From Kribbella voronezhensis (lineage in GTDB: Bacteria > Actinomycetota > Actinomycetes > Propionibacteriales > Kribbellaceae): a stretch of 64,000 nucleotides of DNA. The notes under the pieces were generated by a model that was not told the origin of the DNA, searched no databases, and saw only the letters and a list, made by a program, of their open reading frames with translations. How positions within the stretch are numbered: position 1 is the first letter of the stretch; every line of letters begins with the position of its first letter. This document shows, piece after piece, positions 9,720 through 18,588 of this stretch. The DNA lies in contig NZ_SOCE01000001.1 in NCBI RefSeq assembly GCF_004365175.1, positions 5,153,403 through 5,217,402 of the forward strand, in the 5' to 3' direction. The position numbers were made by a program, and so were the translations under genes.

Positions 9720-10631
9720 GTGAAGCCTCCCGTCGAGATCGCCTGTGACGAGTCCGGGTACGAGGGGGAGAAGCTGATCGGCGGGGTGACGGACGTGTTC
9801 GCGCACGCCGCCGTCGCGCTCGACGAGGAGGCGGCCGCCCGCTGCATCAAGGAGCTTCGCGAGCGCATCAGGTCGCCTGCCACGGAGTACAAGGCGAACC
9901 ATGTACTGCGGTCCAAGCATCGCCCGGTGCTCATCTGGCTGCTCGGCTCGTCGGGGCCGTTGTCCGGTCAGGCCCAGGTCCAGCTGGTCGACAAGGCCTA
10001 CTTCTTGGTCTCTCGACTCGTCGCGTTCCTCACCAGCACCGACACCACGCTGGCCGCCGACCTGTACGCCGCGGGCCGCAGTACGGGCGGACCCGCATGG
10101 GGAGCCTTCCTCGCGACAGCGAACAACCTCCTGAGAGCCAAGGACCTCCCCGAGGCGACCACACCGGTCGAATCGTTCTACCAGGCAGTCGACGCGCTCA
10201 CCCTCAGTGAAGTGGAGCCGTTGAAGTACTCCCGCCCGTACGCCGACCAGGTGCGCGCCGGCCTCTTCGACGACCCCCGCGGCATCCCGCCGCTGGATCC
10301 CCTGATGCCCGCCATCGTGCGCGCGATCGAGTACTGGGGCCAACCCGATCGAACCGTGGCGATCGCCCACGACCGCCAGACCACCCTCTCGCCCGACCGG
10401 ATCGCCCAACTGAAGCAGCTGACCGGGAACCTGGCCGAGCTCGAACTGGTCGACTCCTTCTCCCACCCGCGGGTCCAGGTCGCGGATTTCCTGGCCGGCG
10501 TCGCCCGCAAGATCGCCTCCGACCAGCTGAAAGGCACCGACGACGCGGAGCTCACCACCCTGCTCCGCCCGTACGTCGATCCGCTCTCGACCTGGTCCGA
10601 CTCGTCCAGCTGGCACCGCCTCACCTCCTGA
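9720..10631 (+). CDS. DUF3800-like protein (RNase H-fold, nuclease-like)
   Basis: 303-aa soluble protein. The N-terminus has IACDESGYEG, like the DESG motif of DUF3800 proteins. A middle AIAHDRQTTLSPDRI and a C-terminal SHPRVQVADFLAGVARKIASDQL match the family's later conserved block (an Asp in xxQxADxxAG). DUF3800 proteins have a predicted RNase H-like fold with acidic active-site residues and often appear beside defence or mobile genes, but no such neighbours are seen here. The GTG start at 9720 lies shortly after a terminator, so it should have its own promoter. Function unknown. Confidence 0.6.
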   Translation: MKPPVEIACDESGYEGEKLIGGVTDVFAHAAVALDEEAAARCIKELRERIRSPATEYKANHVLRSKHRPVLIWLLGSSGPLSGQAQVQLVDKAYFLVSRLVAFLTSTDTTLAADLYAAGRSTGGPAWGAFLATANNLLRAKDLPEATTPVESFYQAVDALTLSEVEPLKYSRPYADQVRAGLFDDPRGIPPLDPLMPAIVRAIEYWGQPDRTVAIAHDRQTTLSPDRIAQLKQLTGNLAELELVDSFSHPRVQVADFLAGVARKIASDQLKGTDDAELTTLLRPYVDPLSTWSDSSSWHRLTS

Positions 10632-10693
10632 ACGCGGCCGCCGGTACCGGGATGGGGACTTGGCAACGAAGGGTGACCTCGGCATAGTTCAGG

Positions 10694-11710
10694 ATGGATC
10701 TGAACACGAGGGGGTCCGCGGCTGTGGATGCAGACAAACCAGCTCCGCTGCGGGTGGATGCCGAAACCGCCATCATCCTGCGCGAGGCGTATCACAAGAT
10801 CGAGGCGCTGTACCGAGGCGATCACTACAGCCTCTACAACTATGTTCGCGCGGTGGTCGGCAAGATCGCCCGGGTCGACACCTTCTATGTCGGATTCCTG
10901 CAGGGCACCAGCCGGGTGCGCTATCCGTACGGCTACGACTCCGGCAAGTTCGACGAGCCCGATACCCACAACTTCGGGCCGAGTGGGCAGACCGCGTGGC
11001 TGCTCAAGCACCGGCAGACCTATCGCTTCGCCTACGACAACGGCGCCGTTCTCCAAGCCGGCCACATGTTCGGCGACTCGAAACGGGTGTCGGCCGATGT
11101 GGTAACGGTGCCACTCTTCCGCCCGGCCCCGTCCGGCGACGGGCAACTGTTCGGCATGATCTCCATGCACAGTTACGAGCCGGACACATACGACGACAAC
11201 GTCGTCCGGGCGTTCGAGTGGCTGGCGGGCGTGGTGGCCCGGGTGCTCACCCGCGAAGTGGAGGACCGCGACGCGCTACGCCGCCTGCCCGCGGGGGACG
11301 ACACACCGAACCAGCTCACCTCGGATCACGTGATGGAGTACCTCGCGCACCGGATCGGGACGTTGCGGGAGATCGCCGGCGAGGCGATGGCGGAACCGGA
11401 GGCGGCGAGCCCCGTCGTTCAGGGGTACCTGACCCGGCTCGTCCAGGCCGCCGAGCAGATCCAGTCCGAGTTGATCGAGATGATGCTCGAGACGGATCTG
11501 GGGCCCGAGCAGCGGTACGCGAGTCTCACCAAGGCCCAGCAAGGCGTAGCGGTGCTGCTGGTCGACGGTCTGGACAACGATCAGCTCGCGGCGGAACTCG
11601 GAATCAGCCTCAATACGGTGAAGACGCACCTGAGTGCGATCCTGAAGAAGTACCAGATGACGACTCGCGCCCAAGTGGCCGACGACATCCGCAAATACCT
11701 GGCCCGCTAG
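10694..11710 (+). CDS. GAF-domain LuxR-type transcriptional regulator
   Basis: 338 aa. An N-terminal GAF-like sensor region (about residues 25-190: IEALYRGDHYSLYNYVRAVVGKIARVDTFYVGFL ... DVVTVPLFRP ... LFGMISMHSY) is followed by a helical linker and a C-terminal LuxR-type helix-turn-helix (LTKAQQGVAVLLVDGLDNDQLAAELGISLNTVKTHLSAILKKYQM). No receiver domain is present, so the signal is probably a small molecule bound by the GAF domain. A later GTG (10724) could be the start instead, because the ribosome-binding site before ATG 10694 is weak. The target is unknown. Confidence 0.8.
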   Translation: MDLNTRGSAAVDADKPAPLRVDAETAIILREAYHKIEALYRGDHYSLYNYVRAVVGKIARVDTFYVGFLQGTSRVRYPYGYDSGKFDEPDTHNFGPSGQTAWLLKHRQTYRFAYDNGAVLQAGHMFGDSKRVSADVVTVPLFRPAPSGDGQLFGMISMHSYEPDTYDDNVVRAFEWLAGVVARVLTREVEDRDALRRLPAGDDTPNQLTSDHVMEYLAHRIGTLREIAGEAMAEPEAASPVVQGYLTRLVQAAEQIQSELIEMMLETDLGPEQRYASLTKAQQGVAVLLVDGLDNDQLAAELGISLNTVKTHLSAILKKYQMTTRAQVADDIRKYLAR

Positions 11711-11794
11711 CCAGTACGCCGTACGCCGGCCGGCCGGGACGCCGCCGGCCACACCAGCCGGCCGGTACTGCGTGCGCCGAGCCGGCCGGCGCTC

Positions 11795-12634
11795 TCAGGC
11801 GTTCAGGTGCTCGCGGAGCCAGGGTTTTGCGATCGGGAGGATCTTGTCGGCGTGCATGGCCTGCATATGGTCCAGGCCATCCAGCAACTGGACAGTCCAG
11901 CCGAGGTCCTTGAGTCTCGACCGGTTCTTCTCGACGGCTTCGCCGATGGCGACGTAGGCGTTGCGCCAGCGTTCGCCGTACTGGATGTTGTCGGCGCTGC
12001 CGGCGATGCACAACCGCGGGCAGCTGAGGCGCGACTGAGCGGCGTGATCGTCGAAGGACTGCAGGGATCGGTAGAGACTGAGGAACTGCTGAGCCTGATC
12101 CTTGCTCATGGCAACTTCTGTGGAATCCCAGTCGCCCGGCTCGACCGGCTGGTCCGACACCGGGCCGCCGGCCAGCTCGTACGTCGCCTCGGTGACCTGG
12201 AGCATCGCGTCGTACGGGCCGTCCAGGGGCGGGAAACCGCCCATCACCAAGGCAGTCAGGCGATCCGTGCGGAGGGCGACCTGGAGTCCGGCGAGGCCGA
12301 GCCAGCTGTAGCCGTAGTACGCGAAGGTCGGCGCTTCGGCCGCATCCGCGACGGCGAGGAAGTCGGCGACGAGGTTGTCAGGAGTGAGGGTGGCCGGCTT
12401 CGGATGGGCCTGGAGCTGTGCCTCGTAATCGAAGGCGATGACCCGGAAGTGCTCGCCGAATCCGTGGGTCAACGAGTGGCCCAGCGCCGGATCCGCACCC
12501 CAGGCCCGAAGCTGGTCGGTCTCAGGACCCTCGACGGCCGGTGCCGGATCGACCGGCAACAGCAACGCCGGCGCGCCGGCCGGTCCGTACGTCGTGAACT
12601 CGATGGTGCTGCCGTCGTGCAGGGTTGCCGTCAC
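11795..12634 (-). CDS. Alpha/beta hydrolase
   Basis: 279-aa alpha/beta hydrolase. The nucleophile elbow is GYSWLG (YYGYSWLGLAGLQ), a known variant of G-x-S-x-G; the acid region is CPRLCIAGSADNIQYGERW and the histidine region is LDGLDHMQAMHADKI. GTG 12634 is chosen because AAGGAG lies 6 bases upstream and the family N-terminus (TATLHDGSTIEFTTYG) begins there; the longer in-frame extension is antisense to the regulator gene. It is transcribed divergently from the TetR gene across a 44-bp palindrome, so it is probably the regulated target. The substrate is unknown. Confidence 0.8.
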   Translation of the reverse strand: MTATLHDGSTIEFTTYGPAGAPALLLPVDPAPAVEGPETDQLRAWGADPALGHSLTHGFGEHFRVIAFDYEAQLQAHPKPATLTPDNLVADFLAVADAAEAPTFAYYGYSWLGLAGLQVALRTDRLTALVMGGFPPLDGPYDAMLQVTEATYELAGGPVSDQPVEPGDWDSTEVAMSKDQAQQFLSLYRSLQSFDDHAAQSRLSCPRLCIAGSADNIQYGERWRNAYVAIGEAVEKNRSRLKDLGWTVQLLDGLDHMQAMHADKILPIAKPWLREHLNA

Positions 12635-12640
12635 GAAGTA

Positions 12641-12690
12641 CTCCTTACGTTGTATAGTGTTTCGACGGTAACACTTTACGACGTAAGGAG
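12641..12690. promoter_or_regulatory. Long palindromic operator between hydrolase and TetR genes
   Basis: The arms at 12644-12661 and 12670-12687 match at 16 of 18 positions around an 8-base centre. Symmetry extends outward to the AAGGAG ribosome-binding sites of both divergent genes (12641-12646 and 12685-12690). The position and the divergent TetR gene indicate an autoregulatory operator; a promoter for each gene must lie within or overlap it. Confidence 0.8.
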
Positions 12691-12694
12691 AAAA

Positions 12695-13411
12695 GTGGAA
12701 GACGCCGTCCGCACGCTCGAGCTGCTCTGGGGCAAGGCGCCGGCACCCCGGCGCGGGCCGAATCAGACGCTCACCGTCGACCAACTCGTCACGACCGCGA
12801 TCGGCATCGCCGATCGGGACGGGCTCAAGGGAGTGACGATGCGTGCCGTCGGCAAGGAACTCGATCGCACGGCGATGTCCCTGTACACGTACGTGCCGGG
12901 TCGCGAGGTGCTGATCACGGTGATGCACGATCGCGTTCACGCCGAGGTGCCGACTCCGCGGAAGATAGCGGACTGGCGGAAGGCTGTCACGGCGTGGTGT
13001 CAGGAGCTACGTGAGCTCTACGTCCGCCACCCCTGGGTTCTCGAGGTGTCGCAGGCGCGACCTGGATTCGGGCCGCACGAGCAGGATGTGCTCGAGGGGC
13101 TCCTGCGGCTGCTGGCACGCGCAGAGGTGCCGCTCGCGGTTCGGCCGACGGTGACGAGCGCGCTCTACAGCATCGTCCGCGAAGCAGCGAAGCGGAAGGT
13201 CGAGGCGCTGGCGGAGTCGGCTCAGAGCGCGGAGTGGTGGGCGGAGCGAGGCAAGGCGCTCCAGGCGGTCGCCCCAGACTTCGCCGAGCGCTACCCGGAG
13301 AGCACCGCGATCGCCCGCCACCAGTCGACCCAGGGCCCCCAACCGTGGATCAAGGCAGCCGAAGACGCTTTCACCGGCGCGATCGCGCTATTGCTGGCCG
13401 GTCTGAGCTGA
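12695..13411 (+). CDS. TetR family transcriptional repressor
   Basis: 238 aa. The N-terminal DNA-binding domain is seen in LTVDQLVTTAIGIADRDGLKGVTMRAVGKELDRTAMSLYTYVPGREVLITVMHDRV, with the typical recognition helix before YxYV. The C-terminal part has the hydrophobic helical character of the TetR ligand and dimer domain and ends ALLLAGL. It starts at GTG 12695 with AAGGAG ahead; upstream in-frame codons are antisense to the hydrolase. It is expected to bind the palindrome at 12641-12690 and repress both itself and the hydrolase gene. The ligand is unknown. Confidence 0.88.
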   Translation: MEDAVRTLELLWGKAPAPRRGPNQTLTVDQLVTTAIGIADRDGLKGVTMRAVGKELDRTAMSLYTYVPGREVLITVMHDRVHAEVPTPRKIADWRKAVTAWCQELRELYVRHPWVLEVSQARPGFGPHEQDVLEGLLRLLARAEVPLAVRPTVTSALYSIVREAAKRKVEALAESAQSAEWWAERGKALQAVAPDFAERYPESTAIARHQSTQGPQPWIKAAEDAFTGAIALLLAGLS

Positions 13412-13546
13412 CCTGTACCTCGAACTCCCCGTTCAGCCATTGATAAGGGGGTGGTGCTCAGATCTGAGGGGGTACGCCTGATGTGGCTTATCTGCTCCTC
13501 GCCGCACGGTGGATGCAGACGGCGATCCGCGCCGTGAGGAGGAACC

Positions 13547-13822
13547 ATGAAGCACATCTACACCCTCGTCGCCATCCCCGCAGTGGCCTGCGGGATCGTC
13601 CTGGCCGGTTCGGCCCAGGCGTCGGCGCGAGTGATCTACCCCGACGACGCCTACCGCGAAAGCGTGGTGACCGTCCCTGTCCCCGGCCCAGCCACCGTCA
13701 CCGAGGTCGACGATGCTCTGGCCGAAGGACTGCAAGCGGGCGCTAGCGCCATCGGTGGTGCCGGTATCGCCCTGTCCGCCCTGTGGGTCTACCGGCGGCG
13801 TCATCCGCTCGGTGCTCACTGA
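13547..13822 (+). CDS. Small secreted or membrane-anchored protein
   Basis: 91 aa with a signal peptide at residues 1-27 (MKHIYTLVAIPAVACGIVLAGSAQASA), a short polar region with YPDDAYRESVVTVPVPGP, and a C-terminal helix (AGASAIGGAGIALSALWVYRRR) that could anchor it with the basic tail inside. A GAGGA ribosome-binding site lies just before the ATG. It ends convergently with, and 7 bases inside, the large LuxR regulator gene. No family recognised; similar small proteins are common in actinomycetes. Confidence 0.6.
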   Translation: MKHIYTLVAIPAVACGIVLAGSAQASARVIYPDDAYRESVVTVPVPGPATVTEVDDALAEGLQAGASAIGGAGIALSALWVYRRRHPLGAH

Positions 13823-16755
13823 CCGGACAGGCGCTCCGCCAGGGCCGCCGCCTCCACTCTGCTGGAGGTGGCGGTCTTCCGGAGGATGTTGGAGACATGC
13901 ACACTGACTGTCTTGTCGCTGATGAAGAGCTCCTTCGCGATCTCCCCGTTGGACCGGCCGGCGACGAGGAGGGCGAGCACCTCCCGCTCCCTGCTGGTCA
14001 GCCCGGCCAGCACGGTCGCCGGTGTAGGCCCGACCGGCATCGACTCGCGGAGTTCGATCTTCGCCCGCCGGGCCAGGCCTTCGATGTCGGCCTGCAACGG
14101 CCTGGCGCCGAGTTCGACCGCACAACGGTGGGCCTGCCGCAGCAGGTCGCCCGCCTTTGTCGGCGTCCAGCCGCCGGCCAGCCCGGCCTCGGCACACCGC
14201 CACTGCGCGACCGCCTGATGCCAGCGGTTTCCGGTGCTCCCGCACGCATCGGCTGCCCTTCGCCAGAGCTCGGCCTGGTGTGGACTGTCCCGGCATCGGG
14301 CGACCTCGGCAACGAAGACGGCCTCGCTCATCGCCTGGACCTCGACGTCTGCCCGGTCGAGCCCGAACAGGGGCCGGCCCCACCCGTCGACGAGATCCTC
14401 GATCACGCCCGTGGCTGCCGCGGCGCCGGCACGATCGCCGTTGTCGCGGGCCGTGCGCGCGCACTCGGCCGCCGCCTGGGCATAGAAGGGAAGGACGTCG
14501 TCGTCATACGCATCGGGTGGCTGACCAGGGGTGGTCAACCGGGGTCGTGCAAAGGCCAACGCTTCCGGTGCTCTGCCCTCGGCGAGCATCAACTCGATGC
14601 CGGCCTGTGTCATCGGCTGGCGCAGTGGCGAGAATTCTTCGGAGATCAACTCCAGCGCGCGATCGAAATGCTGCCGTGCCTCTTCGGTTCGGCCGGTTCG
14701 GACGGCGAGGAGACAAGCGGTCAACCTGATTCCTGCGCCCGGAATGCCGCCGCATCGCGCGGCCAAGGCGGTCCGCAGCAGCGTCCGGCACTCGTCCCAG
14801 CGGCCGAGGAGCAGGAAGTCGGCAGCCGACTGGAAGGCCAGGAAGTAGGCCCAGATTCCGTGCCCTGCGGCGATGGCGTCCTCGAAGGCGGCGCGAGCTG
14901 TCTCGGCCGCATCCTTCCAGCGACCGAGTGCGTGCAGAGCGTTGAACTGCCAGATGCCCGATTCGGCCACCAGGGAGGTGGCCCCGCACGATCTCGCCAA
15001 CTGCACGGAGAGCTCGGCGTCGGCGAGCGCAGGCACCGGCGTCTCGTAGCCCCAAGAGGCCGCACGCGCGCCGAGTGCCTGCGCGAGGGCGCGCGTCGAG
15101 CCTGACGCCCGCGCGATCCGCACGGCCTCCTGCGCATGGGTCAACGCCTTGACGGGGTCGGTGAACGACTCGGTCCCGGCCAGTTCGGCGAACGCCAAGG
15201 CCCGCTCCGCGCTCGGCGGCAAGTCGGCCGTGAGCCGGATCGCTTCGAAGATGTCGTCCATGTCCCCGTCCATGGGCGTTGTGACCTCCCAGCGCGCGTT
15301 GCACCTGACGACGAGCAGCTCGCAAGCCAGCAACGGCTCCTTGCTCTTGTCCACCAGGTCCAAAGCGTCAGTGAGAAGGGACAACGTCAGCTCGGGCCAG
15401 CCTGCGCGGCTGCAGACCTCACTCGCCCGGCGGAGCAGCTCGATCCGGTCGTTCCGGCTGCCGCGGACCGCTGGGGACACCCTGTCCCGGAGCTCGCAGG
15501 CGCGGCGAAGCTGGATCGCCTCCTCGGTCGGCGCCCGCAGCCGGGCCGCTTGGTCGGCTGCCACCAGCGACCACCGGTACGTCGCGTCCAGCGATCCGGC
15601 GCGCTCGTTGTGGACCGCGAGATCGGCAGCCGGCGCATCGCCGACACCAGTGGGCAGAGCTTCGAGGACGCCGACGTAGCCGGCGTGCACCTTGGCGGCT
15701 TCCGGGGCCGGCAGACCGTCGTACAGAACCTCGGCCAGCAAGGGATGACGGAACCACCAGAGTCCGTCGGAGGTCTCCACGACGCCACGATCCTGCGCAT
15801 CGACCAGGCTGGGGATGATCGCGTCGGGGGCGATTCCGACGCCGGCCGCCACTTCCGTCAGCACAGCCGGCGCGGTGGGGCGGCCGCCGACCGCGAGGAC
15901 CCTGGTGAGTCGTCGGGCGTCGCCGGACAGCCCGTGCCACGCCGCGAGCAGGGCGTCCCGTAATGCCGCGGGGACTGTTGCCGGGAGGGTGGTCTCTGTT
16001 CCCGAGAGGTCCCGCGCCAGCAGCTCGACGAGATAGGGATTGCCGTCGGACCTGGCCAGCACCTGGGTGGCCAGGTCGAGGTCGGGTGCCCGGCCGAGCA
16101 GGCCTTCGAGCTGCTCGCTCGTGGCGTCGAGATCCAGCGGCCGCAGGTGGATCTCGGCGAAGTGCGGCATCCGGCGCATGTCCGCCAGCCAGGAGTGCAG
16201 CGGGTGCCCCTCGGGACGTTCCTCGGTACGGCAGGTCGCGATCAGCACCAGCGGCTGGGTGCGGAACCCGGCGATCAGGTAGGACAGCACATCCAGCGAG
16301 GCGACGTCGGCCCATTGCAGATCGTCGATCACGACGATCGTCGGACGGCGCGCCGCGATCCGGTTGACGACGAGGTCGACGAGCATCGGCAGCCTGGTGG
16401 TGTCGGTTCCGTCGGCGACGCCGAGCGCGGGCAGCAGCGTGGTGAGTCCGTCGGTGCCGGTGAGGAGTTCGGTCCGCTCGGCCTCGTCGGCCCGGGTCAG
16501 CCAGTCCTGCAGGAGGCCGGTGATCGGGGCGAACGGGACAGAGGCGCCGCCGAAATGCACGCAGGATCCCCACAGCGCGGTCAGTTGCTGATCGCGGCAG
16601 GTCTCGCGCGCGAGCCGGGTCTTGCCGATCCCCGCCTCGCCGTGGATGACGATCGCCCTGGGCGCGCCACCGATCGCGGCCCGGACGGCATCGCCGAGGA
16701 GCTGCTGTTCGGGAGCACGTCCGGCAAAACGATGATCGGCCCGCAACGGCCTCAT
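13816..16755 (-). CDS. LAL-type LuxR regulator with ATPase (STAND) domain
   Basis: 979 aa, the size of MalT-like large ATP-binding LuxR regulators. The N-terminal AAA domain has Walker A GEAGIGKTRLARE (near residue 40), Walker B TIVVIDDLQWAD and sensor-like VLIATCR. A long helical TPR-like middle region is followed by a C-terminal LuxR HTH (LTSREREVLALLVAGRSNGEIAKELFISDKTVSVHVSNILRK). Such proteins activate target promoters after binding ATP and an inducer. No obvious target operon is adjacent; the pentapeptide and ROK genes upstream run in the same direction. Confidence 0.88.
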   Translation of the reverse strand: MRPLRADHRFAGRAPEQQLLGDAVRAAIGGAPRAIVIHGEAGIGKTRLARETCRDQQLTALWGSCVHFGGASVPFAPITGLLQDWLTRADEAERTELLTGTDGLTTLLPALGVADGTDTTRLPMLVDLVVNRIAARRPTIVVIDDLQWADVASLDVLSYLIAGFRTQPLVLIATCRTEERPEGHPLHSWLADMRRMPHFAEIHLRPLDLDATSEQLEGLLGRAPDLDLATQVLARSDGNPYLVELLARDLSGTETTLPATVPAALRDALLAAWHGLSGDARRLTRVLAVGGRPTAPAVLTEVAAGVGIAPDAIIPSLVDAQDRGVVETSDGLWWFRHPLLAEVLYDGLPAPEAAKVHAGYVGVLEALPTGVGDAPAADLAVHNERAGSLDATYRWSLVAADQAARLRAPTEEAIQLRRACELRDRVSPAVRGSRNDRIELLRRASEVCSRAGWPELTLSLLTDALDLVDKSKEPLLACELLVVRCNARWEVTTPMDGDMDDIFEAIRLTADLPPSAERALAFAELAGTESFTDPVKALTHAQEAVRIARASGSTRALAQALGARAASWGYETPVPALADAELSVQLARSCGATSLVAESGIWQFNALHALGRWKDAAETARAAFEDAIAAGHGIWAYFLAFQSAADFLLLGRWDECRTLLRTALAARCGGIPGAGIRLTACLLAVRTGRTEEARQHFDRALELISEEFSPLRQPMTQAGIELMLAEGRAPEALAFARPRLTTPGQPPDAYDDDVLPFYAQAAAECARTARDNGDRAGAAAATGVIEDLVDGWGRPLFGLDRADVEVQAMSEAVFVAEVARCRDSPHQAELWRRAADACGSTGNRWHQAVAQWRCAEAGLAGGWTPTKAGDLLRQAHRCAVELGARPLQADIEGLARRAKIELRESMPVGPTPATVLAGLTSREREVLALLVAGRSNGEIAKELFISDKTVSVHVSNILRKTATSSRVEAAALAERLSGQ

Positions 16756-16955
16756 GCGCCCCAGTCAACACCCGCCACTCACGATTGCACAGAGCATTCC
16801 GACCAGTCGTCGCACCATGACCAGGCGCGGCCTCGGGTGAGCCCGGCGAGGGGCAGCCAACTGCTTCCGGCTGTTCATCAAGGGGAGGGGGGAGCCAGAT
16901 GCTCCGGCGATCGTCCGGGCTGGTGCACGCCGGGTCTCGGGGGCGCAGGCGATGG

Positions 16956-17657
16956 TCAACCGACTGTTTCGGGGTGGTCGTCTGGGGAGGTGAGGGTGAT
17001 GCCCAGGGCTGAGGCCAGGGCGGTGGTTACGGCGAGGGTGTCGATGGGGGACGAGTTGGCGATCTTGGTGCCGGTCAGGCTGGCGATGCCTTTGGTGCCG
17101 TCCCAGCGGCAGTCGACGAAGACGGCGCCGGGGGCGCGGGCCTGGGAGAACTCGACTCCGGTGAGGTCGCAGCGGCGGAAGACGGTGCCGGTCAGGTCGG
17201 CGGAGACGAAGTCGGCGTTCTGCAGCCGGCAGTCGGTGAACTCGACCTTCACGAACTTCGCGAACCGGAACGAGCTGAGGTCGAGCACCGAGTCGCGGAT
17301 CGTCACATGTTGCAGGCTCAGCCCAGGCCCGGCGAACCCGGTCAGCCGGGACGACGTCACCGCCAGCCGGGTCCCCGACGCGTCCGACCAGCGAGCGTTG
17401 GCCAGATCGCAGTGATCGAGGACGACGTCGACCAGGATCGCCTTCTCGAGGTCCGAACCGCCGAAATTGCACCGGGTCAGCCGCCCGCCGCTGATCTCCA
17501 CGTGCTGGGCGACGACGTCGCTGAGATCCTGCTCGTCGAGCGTGACATCGGTCAGCCGATCCTCGTCCTCCAGCCCGTCCGGTCCCACCTCGTACGCGTC
17601 GAGGTGAGCCCGAAGACGGGGTACGGCGATCCGGACAGCAGGTTTGCGAGCGGCCAT
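16956..17657 (-). CDS. Pentapeptide-repeat protein
   Basis: 233 aa. From about residue 50 the sequence shows the five-residue A(D/N)LxX periodicity: DLSDV, NFGGSDLEKA, CDLANA, SSFRFAKF, CRLQNADFVSADLTGTVFRRCDLTGVEFSQA. Such proteins form a right-handed quadrilateral beta-helix. Some protect DNA gyrase (Qnr/MfpA), but most have no known role, and nothing here points to gyrase specifically. It starts 36 bases after the end of the ROK-type gene on the same strand and may be co-transcribed. Confidence 0.85.
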   Translation of the reverse strand: MAARKPAVRIAVPRLRAHLDAYEVGPDGLEDEDRLTDVTLDEQDLSDVVAQHVEISGGRLTRCNFGGSDLEKAILVDVVLDHCDLANARWSDASGTRLAVTSSRLTGFAGPGLSLQHVTIRDSVLDLSSFRFAKFVKVEFTDCRLQNADFVSADLTGTVFRRCDLTGVEFSQARAPGAVFVDCRWDGTKGIASLTGTKIANSSPIDTLAVTTALASALGITLTSPDDHPETVG

Positions 17658-17693
17658 CCGATCACCGTAGCCGCAGCCACCCCCAGGCCGGCG

Positions 17694-18539
17694 TCAGCGG
17701 GTGAAGTGTGCGGCCGCACCCAGGATCGCCGAGTGCTCCGTATCGGCCGTCGCCGTCGCAGGGAACGGGAAGACCGACTCGACCACATCGAAAGCCCCGG
17801 AGATCGAACCACCCAGTACTACGCGGCTCGCGCCGAACCGGGTGACCCACGACGCCACCACCTCGGCCAGCACCCCGAAGGAATCCAGCAGCACCTGACG
17901 AGCGATCTCGTCCCCGCCCCGCGCGTGATCGGCGACCTCCTTCACGCCCCAGCCTTGCGGCAGGGAGCCCGCGCGCTCGGAGTACAGACGCAGGATCGCT
18001 CGGGCGGAGATCCAGTCCTCCAGCGGTTTCCCGCGGTACTCCGTGCGGTAGAGCTCGCCGCCCGGCGGCACGGTGTCGCCGGTCCGCACGACCCGGCCGT
18101 CGTCGAGGAAGCCCGAGCCGATCCCGGTCCCGATGGTGACGCCGATACAACGGTCCTGACCGCGCAGTTCGCCTACGGTCCACTCGCCGACCGAGAACGC
18201 CTCCGCGTCGTTCAGGAACACCACGCGCTCGACTCCGAGTGACTCCCGCAGCGCCGCACCGAGATCCAGCCCGTAGAGCGCGGCGAACTTGTCCAACCGG
18301 TACCCGGCGACCCCGGTCTCGTAGTCGAACGGCCCGGGCAACGCCATCACCAAACCATTTGCCAACGGCAACTGTCTGGCCGCCGCCGCGAACGCTGCGA
18401 CGATCGCCCCGGCCGACCCCTTCGAGTCCAGCGCCGCCCGCTGCGCCACCTCGACGTCCCACGATCCCGGCCGCACCGAAGCCGCCGTCACATGACTCCC
18501 GCCAACCTCCAGCACAGCCACCATTTCCGACACACCCAT
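17694..18539 (-). CDS. ROK-family sugar kinase-like protein without the zinc motif
   Basis: 281 aa with the ROK/ASKHA fold: an N-terminal VLEVGGSHVTAASV phosphate loop, FLNDAEAFSVGEW (catalytic-Asp region, cf. xNDAxA), TIGTGIGSGFLDDG and a C-terminal VVLGGSISGAF adenosine loop. ROK kinases phosphorylate glucose, GlcNAc or related sugars. The usual Cys-rich zinc signature (CxCGxxGCxE) is replaced by EYRGKPLEDWIS, so substrate binding may differ or the structural zinc is absent. Start 18539 (MGVSEMVAVLE) is chosen over the longer ORF because the family N-terminus begins there; MVAVLE at 18524 is an alternative. Confidence 0.75.
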   Translation of the reverse strand: MGVSEMVAVLEVGGSHVTAASVRPGSWDVEVAQRAALDSKGSAGAIVAAFAAAARQLPLANGLVMALPGPFDYETGVAGYRLDKFAALYGLDLGAALRESLGVERVVFLNDAEAFSVGEWTVGELRGQDRCIGVTIGTGIGSGFLDDGRVVRTGDTVPPGGELYRTEYRGKPLEDWISARAILRLYSERAGSLPQGWGVKEVADHARGGDEIARQVLLDSFGVLAEVVASWVTRFGASRVVLGGSISGAFDVVESVFPFPATATADTEHSAILGAAAHFTR

Positions 18540-18588
18540 CCGCCCATCATCCCCGACGAAGCAGACCGGTTGCCAAAGGCAAGGCACC

